This document shows positions 23,069-35,126 of a stretch of DNA of 64,000 bases, one piece after another. Below the pieces are notes generated by a model. The model did no database searches. It saw only the letters and a list, made by a program, of their open reading frames with translations, and had not been told where the DNA came from. How positions within the stretch are numbered: position 1 is the first letter of the stretch; each line of letters opens with the position of its first letter. A program made the translations under genes and the position numbers. Location of the stretch: the NCBI RefSeq assembly GCF_042477335.2, contig NC_091260.1, positions 44,907,001 to 44,971,000 on the forward strand, given 5' to 3'. The DNA is from Ovis canadensis. Its lineage: Eukaryota > Chordata > Mammalia > Artiodactyla > Bovidae.

Positions 23069-23401
23069 ATGGAAGCGCAGTGCTGCAGGAGGGCACGTCC
23101 CGAGCCCGCCTTGCCTCCGGGCCTGAACCGAGAACAGGCCTGGGCCTGGGCTCTGGATAACTTCCCCGCGCTGAGCCGCCCCTCCTGCCTCAGCCCCGAG
23201 TTCTGCGGGGACGCGCACTACTGCGCCTGTGGGCTGCCGCGCCACGCTTGCCCCGGACCCGCGGACGGTCTCCGCGTCGAGATGGGCCAGAAACGCTGGC
23301 GAGAGCCGCAAGGCCACCAGCCGGCTGCTAGTCCAGGATGGAGCGACAGTCCCGTCAAGAAGAGGCCCAAGCCGCCCAGCGGCGGGCCCAGCAGGGTCTG
23401 A
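23069..23401 (+). CDS. Block C: 110-aa ORF, unit 3
   Basis: Same protein. One silent change in the AGTCCAGGATGG region (near 23,334) is shared with unit 4 only. Confidence 0.45.
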   Translation: MEAQCCRRARPEPALPPGLNREQAWAWALDNFPALSRPSCLSPEFCGDAHYCACGLPRHACPGPADGLRVEMGQKRWREPQGHQPAASPGWSDSPVKKRPKPPSGGPSRV

Positions 23402-23787
23402 ACAGCCAGCCGATGCCAGCAGCTGCGGAGGCTGCCAGACCCGCGGCCAGATCGCCGCCAGGAGGCCAGGAGGCCCTCCACCCCACCCCACCGCACACAC
23501 CTTGAGGTTGCGGAAAAGTGAGACTTGAAACCCGGTGGAACCCGGCAAGGAAAGGAATAGCAGCCTCCTGTCTGGCGCACAGCACCCTTTCAGTCACCAC
23601 CCTGGACTGGAGCCTGGGTCACCCCAGCGGAGGCCCAATGTGCTGGGGGCGGGGGAGGGGAGGGGACTTCTCCCCTCGGCTCCGCCTCTCTCAGGGAAGA
23701 GCCTGGAGATATCTGTGGGGCAGAATATTCCTTTTTTTTTTTCTTCCGTTCTTGGATAATTGACGGGCTTTTCAATGAGAAATCTCT

Positions 23788-24282
23788 AAAGCCATAAAAA
23801 GGAACGCATTTGAGTCTAGTCTAATGAGGTGGATGAACCTAGAGCTTATTATTCAGAGTGAAGTCAGTCTGAATGAGGAAGAGAAATCTCCTAGACTAAC
23901 GCGCATATACATGGAATCTAGAAAGATGGTGCTGACGAATTTATTTGCAGGGCAGCAATGGAGAAACAGACAGAGAGAACAGATTTATTGACAGGGCAGG
24001 GGGAGAGAGGAGAGAGTGAGCTGTATGGGAAAAGTAAGAGGGAAACTGACATTAGCATATGTAAAGTAGACAGCCAATGGGAATGTGCTGTATAACTCCC
24101 TGAACACAAACTGGGGCTCTGTAAGAATCTAGAGCGGTGGGATGGTGAGAGAAATGGGAGGGAGGTTCAGATCAAGGGGGGGACATATGTATACCGATGG
24201 CCGATTCCTGTGGATAGTTGACAGAAAACAACAAAATTCTGTAAAACATGACCCTTCAATTAAAAAATAAATTAGGAAAAAG
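23788..24282 (+). mobile_element. L1 3' end, unit 4
   Basis: Same insertion with the copy 4/5 allele set (several substitutions and one extra G near 24,175). Confidence 0.85.
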
Positions 24283-24851
24283 GAAATCTCTCTTCAGGAA
24301 TCTATGCTATCAAGGAACTTTCCTGTTGATGTACTCAGAATTGTCATACTTCTTATATTAATTCCAATTTGCAAATGATTAAAACATGCTTCCCTATTCT
24401 CTGCTTGTGAATTGATTTGGGTGGGTGGAGTCAGGACTGGAAGTGGTACTGGGACAAGGGGAGTCTTTGGCTGAAAGAACTAAGACCCAGGTCAGGGCTC
24501 CAAGATTAAGGAAACACAAAATGAACCCATGATATATAACCTTGAGTACCTTGGTGGCCTATATTAATCGCTTTCCTTTGTTCAAATATTGGGAAAGTAG
24601 CACTCCCCAACATAGCTTTTGGGGAAATTTTGAAAGGATCTTTGGAAAGCCAGTATGATAATACACGTTAAGCATTTCAACAGGAATACTCTTGAGCCAG
24701 AGTACTAATTCCATAAGCAGAAACTGTAGTTACAAACAGACGTGTATGCCAATACAAGATAAAAAAATGTAAATGATAGTCATATCTGCACAATTCCAAA
24801 CAATACTGCTCTTAGAGATAAAATGGAAGACATGGTTTTTAAACCGTATTC

Positions 24852-25111
24852 AATTTTGGCTGCTATTCCTTCATCGCTTCAGAGGCAGCGTGCGGGCTTC
24901 TCATTGCAGTGGCTCTTGTTGCAGAGCATGAGCTCTAGGGCTTCTGAGCTTCAGTAGTTGCAGCATGTGGGCTCAAGAGCACAGACTCAATGGTTGTGGC
25001 ACCAGGGCTTAGCTGTTCCCACAGCATGCAGGATCTTCCCAGATTAGAGTTTGAATCCATGTCCCCTGCCTTGGCAGGCAGATTCTTTACTGCTGAACCA
25101 CTAGGGAAGAC
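24852..25111 (-). mobile_element. CHR-type SINE, unit 4
   Basis: Duplicate with copy 4/5-specific substitutions (CAGAGGCAGCG and CTTCCCAGATT). Confidence 0.8.
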
Positions 25112-26235
25112 CGTGCAAGACATGATTTTTAAAAGACACCCAGAGGCTGAATCTTAGACAGGTAGTGGCTATAGCAACTAAGCTTGAAGGGCGTGCTTCT
25201 AAGCAAGTTGGAAGGGAAAGCACTGAGGCACAGCCACCCACAAGGCTGAGGGAGGGCAGACTTTCCAGAGCCTTTCCTATGAAACATTCTGCTGCAGTTC
25301 CTTCCTCAAGTGCCTACCTCGGTCTTTCATGGCTTTTCTGGGTCTCACGCAGCCACCTGATCTACAGTATTCAGCTTCCTGGGGGCTGAAGTTAGAGATG
25401 ATGGGGAACCATCACTCACCACACAATTCTCATCCTAGTTCAAGTGGAGCATTCCCCCAGGCTCTCAGCTCTGGGGGTGGTTCAGACCCAAGTCCCTGTC
25501 CCCAGTGGGTCAGGGAGGAACCCAGGCTACCCCTCTGGCTTCCAGACAACAAAACGCTTGAGAGTAGACACATGAAGTTCCAAACCTTTGACCTCCTAGA
25601 TGCTGAGTCAATATATCTGGGCCAAGAGGTTGGACCCAGAAAGAGTTTTGTGGAGAATGGGCAATGCCCACGTGACAGTAACATGCAGAGCTGGGTAGTT
25701 TTCCAGTGGAAATTACAGATCCCATCATGTGCTAATCAGCACTTCATGCCCAATATGACTTCAATTCTGTAACCCTACATTTTCTTACTTATAAAATGTA
25801 ATTTATAATAGCACTTAAATAAATGGGATAAGAAAAATGACACAGCACAGTGCTTATCATAAGTTCTTCGTGGCTGTTACCTGTAGTAGCTTGAAAGGTA
25901 ACGTGAATAGGCATTAGAATCCTCCTATTTCTTGTTGAACTATCTCTAAACATTTTAATATCAAATATTTAATGTAACTATTTTAAAGTGAAATAGGACA
26001 GTACCTTATAAATTGAAAATATAACTTACACCCTATCCCTTCCCAACTGATGAGTCACTGTATTGATAGATTTTGAAGTCTGTTTTTATGTTTTACAAAT
26101 GTAAACATACTCATGCAAATTAATGAAACAAATATTATTTCCCTCCAAAGAACCACATTATAGGCATGGATTAACAACTTGACTTGTCGGTCATTACTAC
26201 TTTAGACACCTTTCTTTCTTTATTCCAAGGTGCCT

Positions 26236-26457
26236 GTGTGCATGCTGAATTTCTTCAGTCGTGTCTGACTCTTTGTGACCCAATGGACTATAGACTGCCA
26301 GGCTCCTGGGTCCATGGACTTTTCCAGACAAGAATACTGGATTGGGTTCCCATTTCCTCCTCCAGGGTTGCTTCCTACACCAGAGATCTAATTGGAGTCT
26401 CTGTGGCTCCTGCATTGGTGGGTGGACTCTGGACCACTGGACCACCTGGGAAGCCCC
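26236..26457 (-). mobile_element. Bov-tA-type SINE, unit 4
   Basis: Duplicate of 2,781-3,002 with the unit 1 allele (GTGTCTGACTC). Confidence 0.92.
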
Positions 26458-26662
26458 ATCGCACAGGCTACTTGCTGCTAACCTCTGTGGGGGAAGTAGC
26501 TGTCATTTGTATTCAAACAACTCTCTGGGAAGTTTCCACACCACCGGAGCCTAATAGCATCACGCTGAGCCTTCAAAGGGGACAGTCTTGTTGTCCTCCC
26601 CTTAAGCCTGGACCAGCAGAGCTCTCAGCCTTGAATATCCTTATTAGATGTCCCCAAGTCAG

Positions 26663-26876
26663 TTGCTTCCCAGGCGACTCAGTGGTAAAGAATCTCTCTG
26701 GGACACAGGGAGACTAGGGTTCAATCTCTGGGTTGAGACGATCTCATTAAGAAGGAAGTGGCAACTCACTGCAGTATCCTTGCCTGGGAAAAAACCCGGG
26801 ACAGAGAAACCTGGTGGGCTACGTATAGGGCATGGGGTTTCAAAAAGTCAGACTAGACGCAGTACCGACAAGAACA
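26663..26876 (+). mobile_element. Bov-tA-type SINE, unit 4
   Basis: Duplicate of 3,208-3,421. Confidence 0.9.
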
Positions 26877-28274
26877 AAGTCAGTTGCTCTAATGAACCCC
26901 TTTAACTTAGCACTCTTGGCTGCCTTGCCCAGAGCTTCCAACTGCCTGCCTCTTGTGTTGTCCATTATTTTCCATGCTCCTTATTTCTCATTTTTGGTTC
27001 TGATTCTCTTCCCTTTCCTTCTCTACCTCCTTTCTCACTTTTATTTCTACTCTTTTTTTCCCCCCTCAGCTCCTGCACGACACGAGCTTTAGTGGGGATC
27101 ATCTTAGAGTTTACTTTCCTGGCAGAGAATCAACTATCAAAGAGAAGAAGACTCAGCTGTGTCCTCATGGTCTCTTGTCTATGCTCTTCCCTTAAAATTC
27201 AGCTCTGCCAAAGCAGGAGCAGGTTCTACAAGTCGGCGTGCAGTACCCATCACAGCACCTTGCTCACGGCAGGTGGTGGAAACACACTTGTTTAAAACGC
27301 TTTGAATTAAACTGACTTTGGTAAGTTGAAGATAAATGACTGATCAGGGACATCTAGGCTTGGATGCACTGACATGCTTGCCAAGACAATGTCTGAAACA
27401 TCTGAGAAAGGATATAAGGAGATGCAATTTCACTATAAATCTGACACTAGAAAGGAAAAGCAAACCACTACGATTATTAAACACAGGAAAAGACAACGTT
27501 TTGAGTTTGCTATTGATTGATGTTTTACTAGCCATGATTATAGCACTACGAATGACAATGAAAATAACAATAACTGTGATGGAGCAACTTGTTATTTTGC
27601 CTGAGACTATCTAATTATGTGACTTTTGTTAATGATTTTACTCCAAAAAGTTGCCTTTAAAATGGTAAACTTCAGCTACCATCCAGGTAAGAATATGAAG
27701 ACACGAGAGGTTAGACAACTAGCTGAGTAATCTTCTACCAAACAGTCTGCATCTAAATCTGTAGATCTTGACCCTGACACTTCTACTTGTTGGCTGAAAG
27801 TCTCAAGCAATTTTATCTTAGAATTGAAGACCAAAAGGAAAGTCTGACCAGCAGTGTGGTTTCATGCAAAGATGGCCACATTTTGATCATCTCTGTAAAA
27901 TCTAATGATACTCTGTTTCTAGACAAAAAGCCCTGAGAATCGATGGACATAGGATCCTAAAAATAACAGGGACTTAGGATACTTTTCATAAGAGTAGCCT
28001 CCCAAATAGCTTTTCTTGACAGAGCCCCTGTACCTCTATTTCCTTTAAACAAACAACAAAAGTTTTGATCCTCTCAAATCAACGAAATCAACTCAGAGTC
28101 TAAGAACTCCACCCAAGAAGTTTGAATTCACCCTTCATCTTCTCAGATCCCACCTGCTGAAGCAATTTGCAACCACCCACCCTAATAGCCTCTGGTTGGA
28201 CGCCTAAGAACCCAGAACACTCTAAATTCGCACGCAAGGGGCCCCAGAAGACTTCTCTTCTCCCCGCTGAAGCG

Positions 28275-28674
28275 GTGGAGCACTTTCCCCGCTGTGTGCG
28301 CCAGGCCTGGGATTCCGCGGAGGAGCCCCAGGAACCAGAGAGGTGCGGCAGCTCCTGCGCTCAGCGAACCCTAAGGAATGGCAGCTCCCTTGCTATCCTA
28401 CGCTGGGCGAACTCTCTCCGGACGAGGAGGACTTCAATCGGGGAAGAACCTTCGGCCCCCCGCCGCCTTCTGCGCCTATATTGCCCCCAAACACCGACCC
28501 CGAGAACAGAGCCCCTGCATGCGATACGGCCAGTCTTGGGCTCCAGACCCCACACCCGCTCCCGGCCAGGAGTCCCGACGCCCTCAGGACAGGAGGACGC
28601 CGCGCGCCCAGAAAGTTTCCCTGATCCGATTTTGCCACAGGAGGAACCCAGTGTCTGAAACCCGAGACCTCTGA
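28275..28674 (+). pseudogene. Block A: decayed ORF, unit 4
   Basis: Matches the unit 2 block A, including all frame-breaking changes. Confidence 0.6.
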
Positions 28675-29692
28675 CGCGGGACACGCTTCCGGAGCATCGC
28701 CCTCTTGCTGATCTGGAGAGACACCGACAGACGCCCCACGCGCTGGACTGAAAGACCCTAGGTTGTCTCTCAGGCCGCCTCTGTCCCTAGGACCCCTCCT
28801 CTCCGCTGAGACCCTTCGTTGGAGGATTCCCTGCGACAGATGCTGTTACAAGAAAACCTCTCCGTTGAGCAATCGTGGAAGGATTCTTCATAGGCTTTTG
28901 GGGATCTCTCTGTTATCTCATAAATTGCATCTTTATTACTTACTTGATGGTTAAGTAAATCTCTTAACCAAATTCCAACGTCTTTCTCTCTGCTGCTTTG
29001 GCTTTAGGGGGAGGACCAGGCGCGCGGGCGGGGTGGCCGGTTCAGTTCTCCCGCGGGACCCTCGGTCCCCTGATTTGCTGAACTGGGGTGGGGGGTCGTG
29101 GGTTATCTTGGGCACACCAGGCGGCCAGGGGGCCGACACAGCTGTTGTCAAACTGGGTCAAACTTGCCAGGATCCAGGAGATCACACACAGCGCAGCCGG
29201 CAGCCCTGAGAACTCCGCTTCGCCCTGGAAATGCTCCTGCTCGCTCGACCCGCTCTTTCCCTTCCTGTCCATCTGCGGGGCGTCCGGTCATCTGCACGCG
29301 GCTCCCCGGCGCCCAGCGCAGGTCGCCGCTCCAAATGCATCCAGAAGCCTGGACCGCAGCAGCACAGAGCTCCTGTCTCCCTCGGACACTTTCCTGGGTG
29401 CGTCCCTTCTTCCTCTGAGCCGCTCCAACCCAATTTCCAGCTCGCACGTCCGAGCTGACGTGGAGCCAGGGTGCTGGGGCCGCGGACAAGCGAAAACTCC
29501 AGACCGGCTTCGTGAGGAGGGATTTCTGCGGCCAGATTCTGGAGCGGGTGGCTCCCTTCACATCCTAACTTCAACCCGGCGACTTGCCAAGGCTCCTGAC
29601 TTCTCATTACCAATCGCAGCAGAACTCCTGTTTCCACCAAACCCGGGGGTGAAATGGGGGAGCTGAGAGAACAATGCAGGCCACCTTTAAGA

Positions 29693-29889
29693 CCTTGTTT
29701 GGTTGCTAAATCATGTCCGACTATGCTACTGTGGCCGCCAGGCTCCCCTGTCCATGGAATTTCTCCAGCCAAGAATATTGTAGTGGCTTGCCATTCTCTT
29801 CTCCAGGGAATCTTTCTCACCCAGAAATCAAACGCGCACCTCCCTCATTGGCAGGCAGGTTCTTTACTAGTGAACCAACATGGAAGCTC
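29693..29889 (-). mobile_element. Bov-tA-type SINE, unit 4
   Basis: Duplicate of 6,238-6,434. Confidence 0.9.
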
Positions 29890-30103
29890 ATGTAAGAGTG
29901 TAAGAAACACTCACACCGTCATTCTGAGATTTTCTCAACTGCTGTGATTCTTCTGAGGGCAAATCTGTCACTGGGATTAAACTAGTAGGAGTCTGAAAGT
30001 GGGGGCTCCCTCCCCAGGGAGCTATTGCCTAGGATTCTTTCAACTCACCTTTCTAGTTTCTGGTATCACACTCTAAGCCACCCTTTTCCTCTTTCCTTGC
30101 CAG

Positions 30104-30218
30104 GATTCCGTGCATCTCCTGCGCCCAGTGCATGCGGTGGCTCAACCAGTGTGTAACCCCGACCTGTACCAAGGAATTACAGAAGTATTCTTTTCACCCC
30201 TATTGGAACACAGGATGA
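30104..30218 (+). CDS. Block D: putative terminal coding exon, unit 4
   Basis: Identical to the unit 1 exon in acceptor, frame and stop. If block D belongs with the preceding block C, its first exon would be at 23,069. Confidence 0.45.
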
Positions 30219-30417
30219 TATTTTATTTTTTCAGATTCAATTACAAAATTTCCAGCGAGGCAGGAGCCTGTAACATACAGCACATAACCAGAGGACGTGA
30301 GGACAGGGCTGTGTGTGGTATTTACTGCTGTGCCTCTATTAATGTACTTTTCATGTTCTACTTTGTCCTTTATTTCTTCAAAAGTGTATGCGAGAAATGA
30401 AATCAGTAAGAACTGGA

Positions 30418-30423
30418 AATAAA
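30418..30423 (+). terminator. Poly(A) signal, unit 4
   Basis: Same AATAAA context as unit 1. Confidence 0.5.
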
Positions 30424-30785
30424 GACATTACTTTTACATTTCATCTTCATTTTTCAGTAGTAATTTCAAATTCTTAGATAAATAAATGAAATAGCCCTTG
30501 AATTCATGGAAACACAGGGTTCTTTATAAGCCCACTTATGGAGAAGCACTGGCAGGCTTTGGAATATACAGTTCTAGAGTTCTTCTGGAAATTTGAAAAT
30601 CCAAAATGTTATGCACGCTAACCTTTAATCCAATCACCAAAACCACTCAGAACTTCCGTGCCCTTCCCAGAAAGAGGCAGTGATCTCCTCAGTCCCGAGG
30701 GGCCCCCCAGGTGATTTGCAAGGCAAATGAGTGTGGATCCCACCTATCAACACCCGGGTTTCCCAAAACCAGGACCGGCCGGCAC

Positions 30786-30792
30786 TATAAAA
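30786..30792 (+). promoter_or_regulatory. TATA box of block C gene, unit 4
   Basis: Identical to the unit 1 site and spacing. Confidence 0.65.
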
Positions 30793-30873
30793 GGCACACT
30801 CCTCACCCAGCCCAGTCATTCGCGCCTGTGCTTAGACCCACTGAGCTCTGGGCCTGGTGAGGAGGCTGAAGCC

Positions 30874-31206
30874 ATGGAAGCGCAGTGCTGCAGGAGGGCA
30901 CGTCCCGAGCCCGCCTTGCCTCCGGGCCTGAACCGAGAACAGGCCTGGGCCTGGGCTCTGGATAACTTCCCCGCGCTGAGCCGCCCCTCCTGCCTCAGCC
31001 CCGAGTTCTGCGGGGACGCGCACTACTGCGCCTGTGGGCTGCCGCGCCACGCTTGCCCCGGACCCGCGGACGGTCTCCGCGTCGAGATGGGCCAGAAACG
31101 CTGGCGAGAGCCGCAAGGCCACCAGCCGGCTGCTAGTCCAGGATGGAGCGACAGTCCCGTCAAGAAGAGGCCCAAGCCGCCCAGCGGCGGGCCCAGCAGG
31201 GTCTGA
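30874..31206 (+). CDS. Block C: 110-aa ORF, unit 4
   Basis: Same protein as unit 1. The unit downstream is truncated at 33,780, so this copy has no block A or D on its own strand and would be an orphan first exon if the multi-exon model holds. Confidence 0.45.
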   Translation: MEAQCCRRARPEPALPPGLNREQAWAWALDNFPALSRPSCLSPEFCGDAHYCACGLPRHACPGPADGLRVEMGQKRWREPQGHQPAASPGWSDSPVKKRPKPPSGGPSRV

Positions 31207-31591
31207 ACAGCCAGCCGATGCCAGCAGCTGCGGAGGCTGCCAGACCCGCGGCCAGATCGCCGCCAGGAGGCCAGGAGGCCCTCCACCCCACCCCACCGCA
31301 CACACCTTGAGGTTGCGGAAAAGTGAGACTTGAAACCCGGTGGAACCCGGCAAGGAAAGGAATAGCAGCCTCCTGTCTGGCGCACAGCACCCTTTCAGTC
31401 ACCACCCTGGACTGGAGCCTGGGTCACCCCAGCGGAGGCCCAATGTGCTGGGGGCGGGGGAGGGGAGGGGACTTCTCCCCTCGGCTCCGCCTCTCTCAGG
31501 GAAGAGCCTGGAGATATCTGTGGGGCAGAATATTCCTTTTTTTTTTCTTCCGTTCTTGGATAATTGACGGGCTTTTCAATGAGAAATCTCT

Positions 31592-32086
31592 AAAGCCATA
31601 AAAAGGAACGCATTTGAGTCTAGTCTAATGAGGTGGATGAACCTAGAGCTTATTATTCAGAGTGAAGTCAGTCTGAATGAGGAAGAGAAATCTCCTAGAC
31701 TAACGCGCATATACATGGAATCTAGAAAGATGGTGCTGACGAATTTATTTGCAGGGCAGCAATGGAGAAACAGACAGAGAGAACAGATTTATTGACAGGG
31801 CAGGGGGAGAGAGGAGAGAGTGAGCTGTATGGGAAAAGTAAGAGGGAAACTGACATTAGCATATGTAAAGTAGACAGCCAATGGGAATGTGCTGTATAAC
31901 TCCCTGAACACAAACTGGGGCTCTGTAAGAATCTAGAGCGGTGGGATGGTGAGAGAAATGGGAGGGAGGTTCAGATCAAGGGGGGGACATATGTATACCG
32001 ATGGCCGATTCCTGTGGATAGTTGACAGAAAACAACAAAATTCTGTAAAACATGACCCTTCAATTAAAAAATAAATTAGGAAAAAG
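31592..32086 (+). mobile_element. L1 3' end, unit 5
   Basis: Same insertion, matching the unit 4 allele set. Confidence 0.85.
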
Positions 32087-32655
32087 GAAATCTCTCTTCA
32101 GGAATCTATGCTATCAAGGAACTTTCCTGTTGATGTACTCAGAATTGTCATACTTCTTATATTAATTCCAATTTGCAAATGATTAAAACATGCTTCCCTA
32201 TTCTCTGCTTGTGAATTGATTTGGGTGGGTGGAGTCAGGACTGGAAGTGGTACTGGGACAAGGGGAGTCTTTGGCTGAAAGAACTAAGACCCAGGTCAGG
32301 GCTCCAAGATTAAGGAAACACAAAATGAACCCATGATATATAACCTTGAGTACCTTGGTGGCCTATATTAATCGCTTTCCTTTGTTCAAATATTGGGAAA
32401 GTAGCACTCCCCAACATAGCTTTTGGGGAAATTTTGAAAGGATCTTTGGAAAGCCAGTATGATAATACACGTTAAGCATTTCAACAGGAATACTCTTGAG
32501 CCAGAGTACTAATTCCATAAGCAGAAACTGTAGTTACAAACAGACGTGTATGCCAATACAAGATAAAAAAATGTAAATGATAGTCATATCTGCACAATTC
32601 CAAACAATACTGCTCTTAGAGATAAAATGGAAGACATGGTTTTTAAACCGTATTC

Positions 32656-32915
32656 AATTTTGGCTGCTATTCCTTCATCGCTTCAGAGGCAGCGTGCGGG
32701 CTTCTCATTGCAGTGGCTCTTGTTGCAGAGCATGAGCTCTAGGGCTTCTGAGCTTCAGTAGTTGCAGCATGTGGGCTCAAGAGCACAGACTCAATGGTTG
32801 TGGCACCAGGGCTTAGCTGTTCCCACAGCATGCAGGATCTTCCCAGATTAGAGTTTGAATCCATGTCCCCTGCCTTGGCAGGCAGATTCTTTACTGCTGA
32901 ACCACTAGGGAAGAC
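32656..32915 (-). mobile_element. CHR-type SINE, unit 5
   Basis: Duplicate matching the unit 4 alleles. Confidence 0.8.
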
Positions 32916-33780
32916 CGTGCAAGACATGATTTTTAAAAGACACCCAGAGGCTGAATCTTAGACAGGTAGTGGCTATAGCAACTAAGCTTGAAGGGCGTGC
33001 TTCTAAGCAAGTTGGAAGGGAAAGCACTGAGGCACAGCCACCCACAAGGCTGAGGGAGGGCAGACTTTCCAGAGCCTTTCCTATGAAACATTCTGCTGCA
33101 GTTCCTTCCTCAAGTGCCTACCTCGGTCTTTCATGGCTTTTCTGGGTCTCACGCAGCCACCTGATCTACAGTATTCAGCTTCCTGGGGGCTGAAGTTAGA
33201 GATGATGGGGAACCATCACTCACCACACAATTCTCATCCTAGTTCAAGTGGAGCATTCCCCCAGGCTCTCAGCTCTGGGGGTGGTTCAGACCCAAGTCCC
33301 TGTCCCCAGTGGGTCAGGGAGGAACCCAGGCTACCCCTCTGGCTTCCAGACAACAAAACGCTTGAGAGTAGACACATGAAGTTCCAAACCTTTGACCTCC
33401 TAGATGCTGAGTCAATATATCTGGGCCAAGAGGTTGGACCCAGAAAGAGTTTTGTGGAGAATGGGCAATGCCCACGTGACAGTAACATGCAGAGCTGGGT
33501 AGTTTTCCAGTGGAAATTACAGATCCCATCATGTGCTAATCAGCACTTCATGCCCAATATGACTTCAATTCTGTAACCCTACATTTTCTTACTTATAAAA
33601 TGTAATTTATAATAGCACTTAAATAAATGGGATAAGAAAAATGACACAGCACAGTGCTTATCATAAGTTCTTCGTGGCTGTTACCTGTAGTAGCTTGAAA
33701 GGTAAGGTGAATAGGCATTAGAATCCTTCTATTTCTTGTTGAACTATCTCTAAACATTTTAATATCAAATATTAAATGTA

Positions 33781-33803
33781 CTTCTCATTAATGTAATGAG
33801 AAG
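33781..33803. repeat. Perfect hairpin at inversion junction
   Basis: CTTCTCATTA (33,781-33,790) is followed by the loop ATG and then by TAATGAGAAG (33,794-33,803), a perfect 10-bp inverted repeat. Left of it the sequence is direct unit at coordinate about 2,510. Right of it the sequence is reverse-complement unit starting at coordinate 6,154. The same 10-mer occurs in the unit at 6,145-6,154. This is the footprint expected of a fold-back or template-switch inversion, which is my inference. Confidence 0.9.
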
Positions 33804-34729
33804 TCAGGAGCCTTGGCAAGTCGCCGGGTTGAAGTTAGGATGTAAAGGGAGCCAACCGCTCCAGAACCTGGCCGCAGAAATCCCTCCTCACAAAGCCAGT
33901 CTCGAGTTTTCGCTTGTCCCGCGGCCCCAGCACCCTGGCTCCACGTCAGCTCAGATGTCAGAGCTGGAAATTGGGTTGCAGCGGCTCAGAGGAAGAAGGG
34001 ACGCACCCAGGAAAGTGTCCGAGGGAGACAGGAGCTCTGTGCTGCTGCGGTCCAGCCTTCTGGATGCATTTGGAGCGGCGACCTGCGCTGGGCGCCGGGG
34101 AGCCGCGTGCAGATGACCGGACGCCCCGCAGATGGACAGGAAGGGAAAGAGCGGGTCGAGCGAGCAGGAGCGTTTCCAGGGCGAAGCGGAGTTCTCAGGG
34201 CTGCCGGCTGCGCTGTGTGTGATCTCCTGGATCCTGGCAAGTTTGACCCAGTTTGACAACAGCTGTGTCAGCCCCCTGGCCGCCTGGTGTGCCCAAGATA
34301 ACCCACGACCCCCCACCCCAGTTCAGCAAATCAGGGGACCGAGGGTCCCGCGGGAGAACTGAACCGGCCACCCCGCCCGCGCGCCTGGTCCTCCCCCTAA
34401 AGCCAAAGCAGCAGAGAGAAAGACGTTGGAATTTGGTTAAGAGATTTACTTAACCATCAAGTAAGTAATAAAGATGCAATTTATGAGATAACAGAGAGAT
34501 CCCCAAAAGCCTATGAAGAATCCTTCCACGATTGCTCAACGGAGAGGTTTTCTTGTAACAGCATCTGTCGCAGGGAATCCTCCAACGAAGAGTCTCAGCG
34601 GAGAGGAGGGGTCCTAGGGACAGAGGCGGCCTGAGAGACAACCTAGGGTCTTTCAGTCCAGCGCGTGGGGCGTCTGTTGGTGTCTCTCCAGATCAGCAAG
34701 AGGGCGATGCTCCGGAAGCGTGTCCCGCG

Positions 34730-35126
34730 TCAGAGGTCTCGGGTTTCAGACACTGGGTTCCTCCTGTGGCAAAATCGGATCAGGGAAACTTTCTGGGCGC
34801 GCGGCGTCCTCCTGTCCTGAGGGCGTCGGGACTCCTGGCCGGGAGCGGGTGTGGGGTCTGGAGCCCAAGACTGGCCGTATCGCATGCAGGGGCTCTGTTC
34901 TCGGGGTCGGTGTTTGGGGCAATATAGGCGCAGAAGGCGGCGGGGGGCCGAAGGTTCTTCCCCGATTGAAGTCCTCCTCGTCCGGAGAGAGTTCGCCCAG
35001 CGTAGGATAGCAAGGGAGCTGCCATTCCTTAGGGTTCGCTGAGCGCAGGAGCTGCCGCACCTGTGGTTCCTGGGGCTCCTCCGCGGAATCCCAGGCCTGG
35101 CGCACACAGCGGGGAAAGTGCTCCAC
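34730..35126 (-). pseudogene. Block A: partly decayed ORF, inverted copy 6
   Basis: Read on the minus strand, the start is GTG as in the tandem units and the extra G that turns NREEPSAP into NRGRTFGP is present. The AG and C insertions of the tandem units are absent, so about 56 codons stay in frame through EWQLPCYPTLGELSPDEEDF. This is an intermediate step between the intact copy at 62 kb and the tandem copies. Confidence 0.6.

Larger units (their letters stand above)
15638..23462 (+). repeat. Tandem 7.8-kb unit, copy 3
   Basis: This direct copy is 7,825 bp long. Near its end (about 23,334 and, just past the boundary, 23,513) it switches to alleles shared with copies 4 and 5, which suggests an exchange breakpoint in or near block C. 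Confidence 0.97.
23463..31267 (+). repeat. Tandem 7.8-kb unit, copy 4
   Basis: This direct copy is 7,805 bp long. Its first 2.3 kb carries a different allele set from copies 1-3: shorter G tract, GAGGAAGAG near 23,877, an extra G near 24,175, and CCGTATT near 24,845. The remainder is almost identical to copies 2-3. Confidence 0.97.
31268..33780 (+). repeat. Tandem 7.8-kb unit, copy 5, truncated
   Basis: The same allele set as copy 4 continues to unit coordinate about 2,510, where homology stops abruptly at the inversion junction near 33,781. Only the VNTR, the L1, the CHR SINE and flanking non-coding DNA remain. Confidence 0.95.

Noticed and set aside
1..33780. Assignment of the array to a named Y-linked repeat or gene such as TSPY or HSFY
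   Set aside because: The readable peptides do not resemble those proteins, and nothing in the sequence proves sex linkage.
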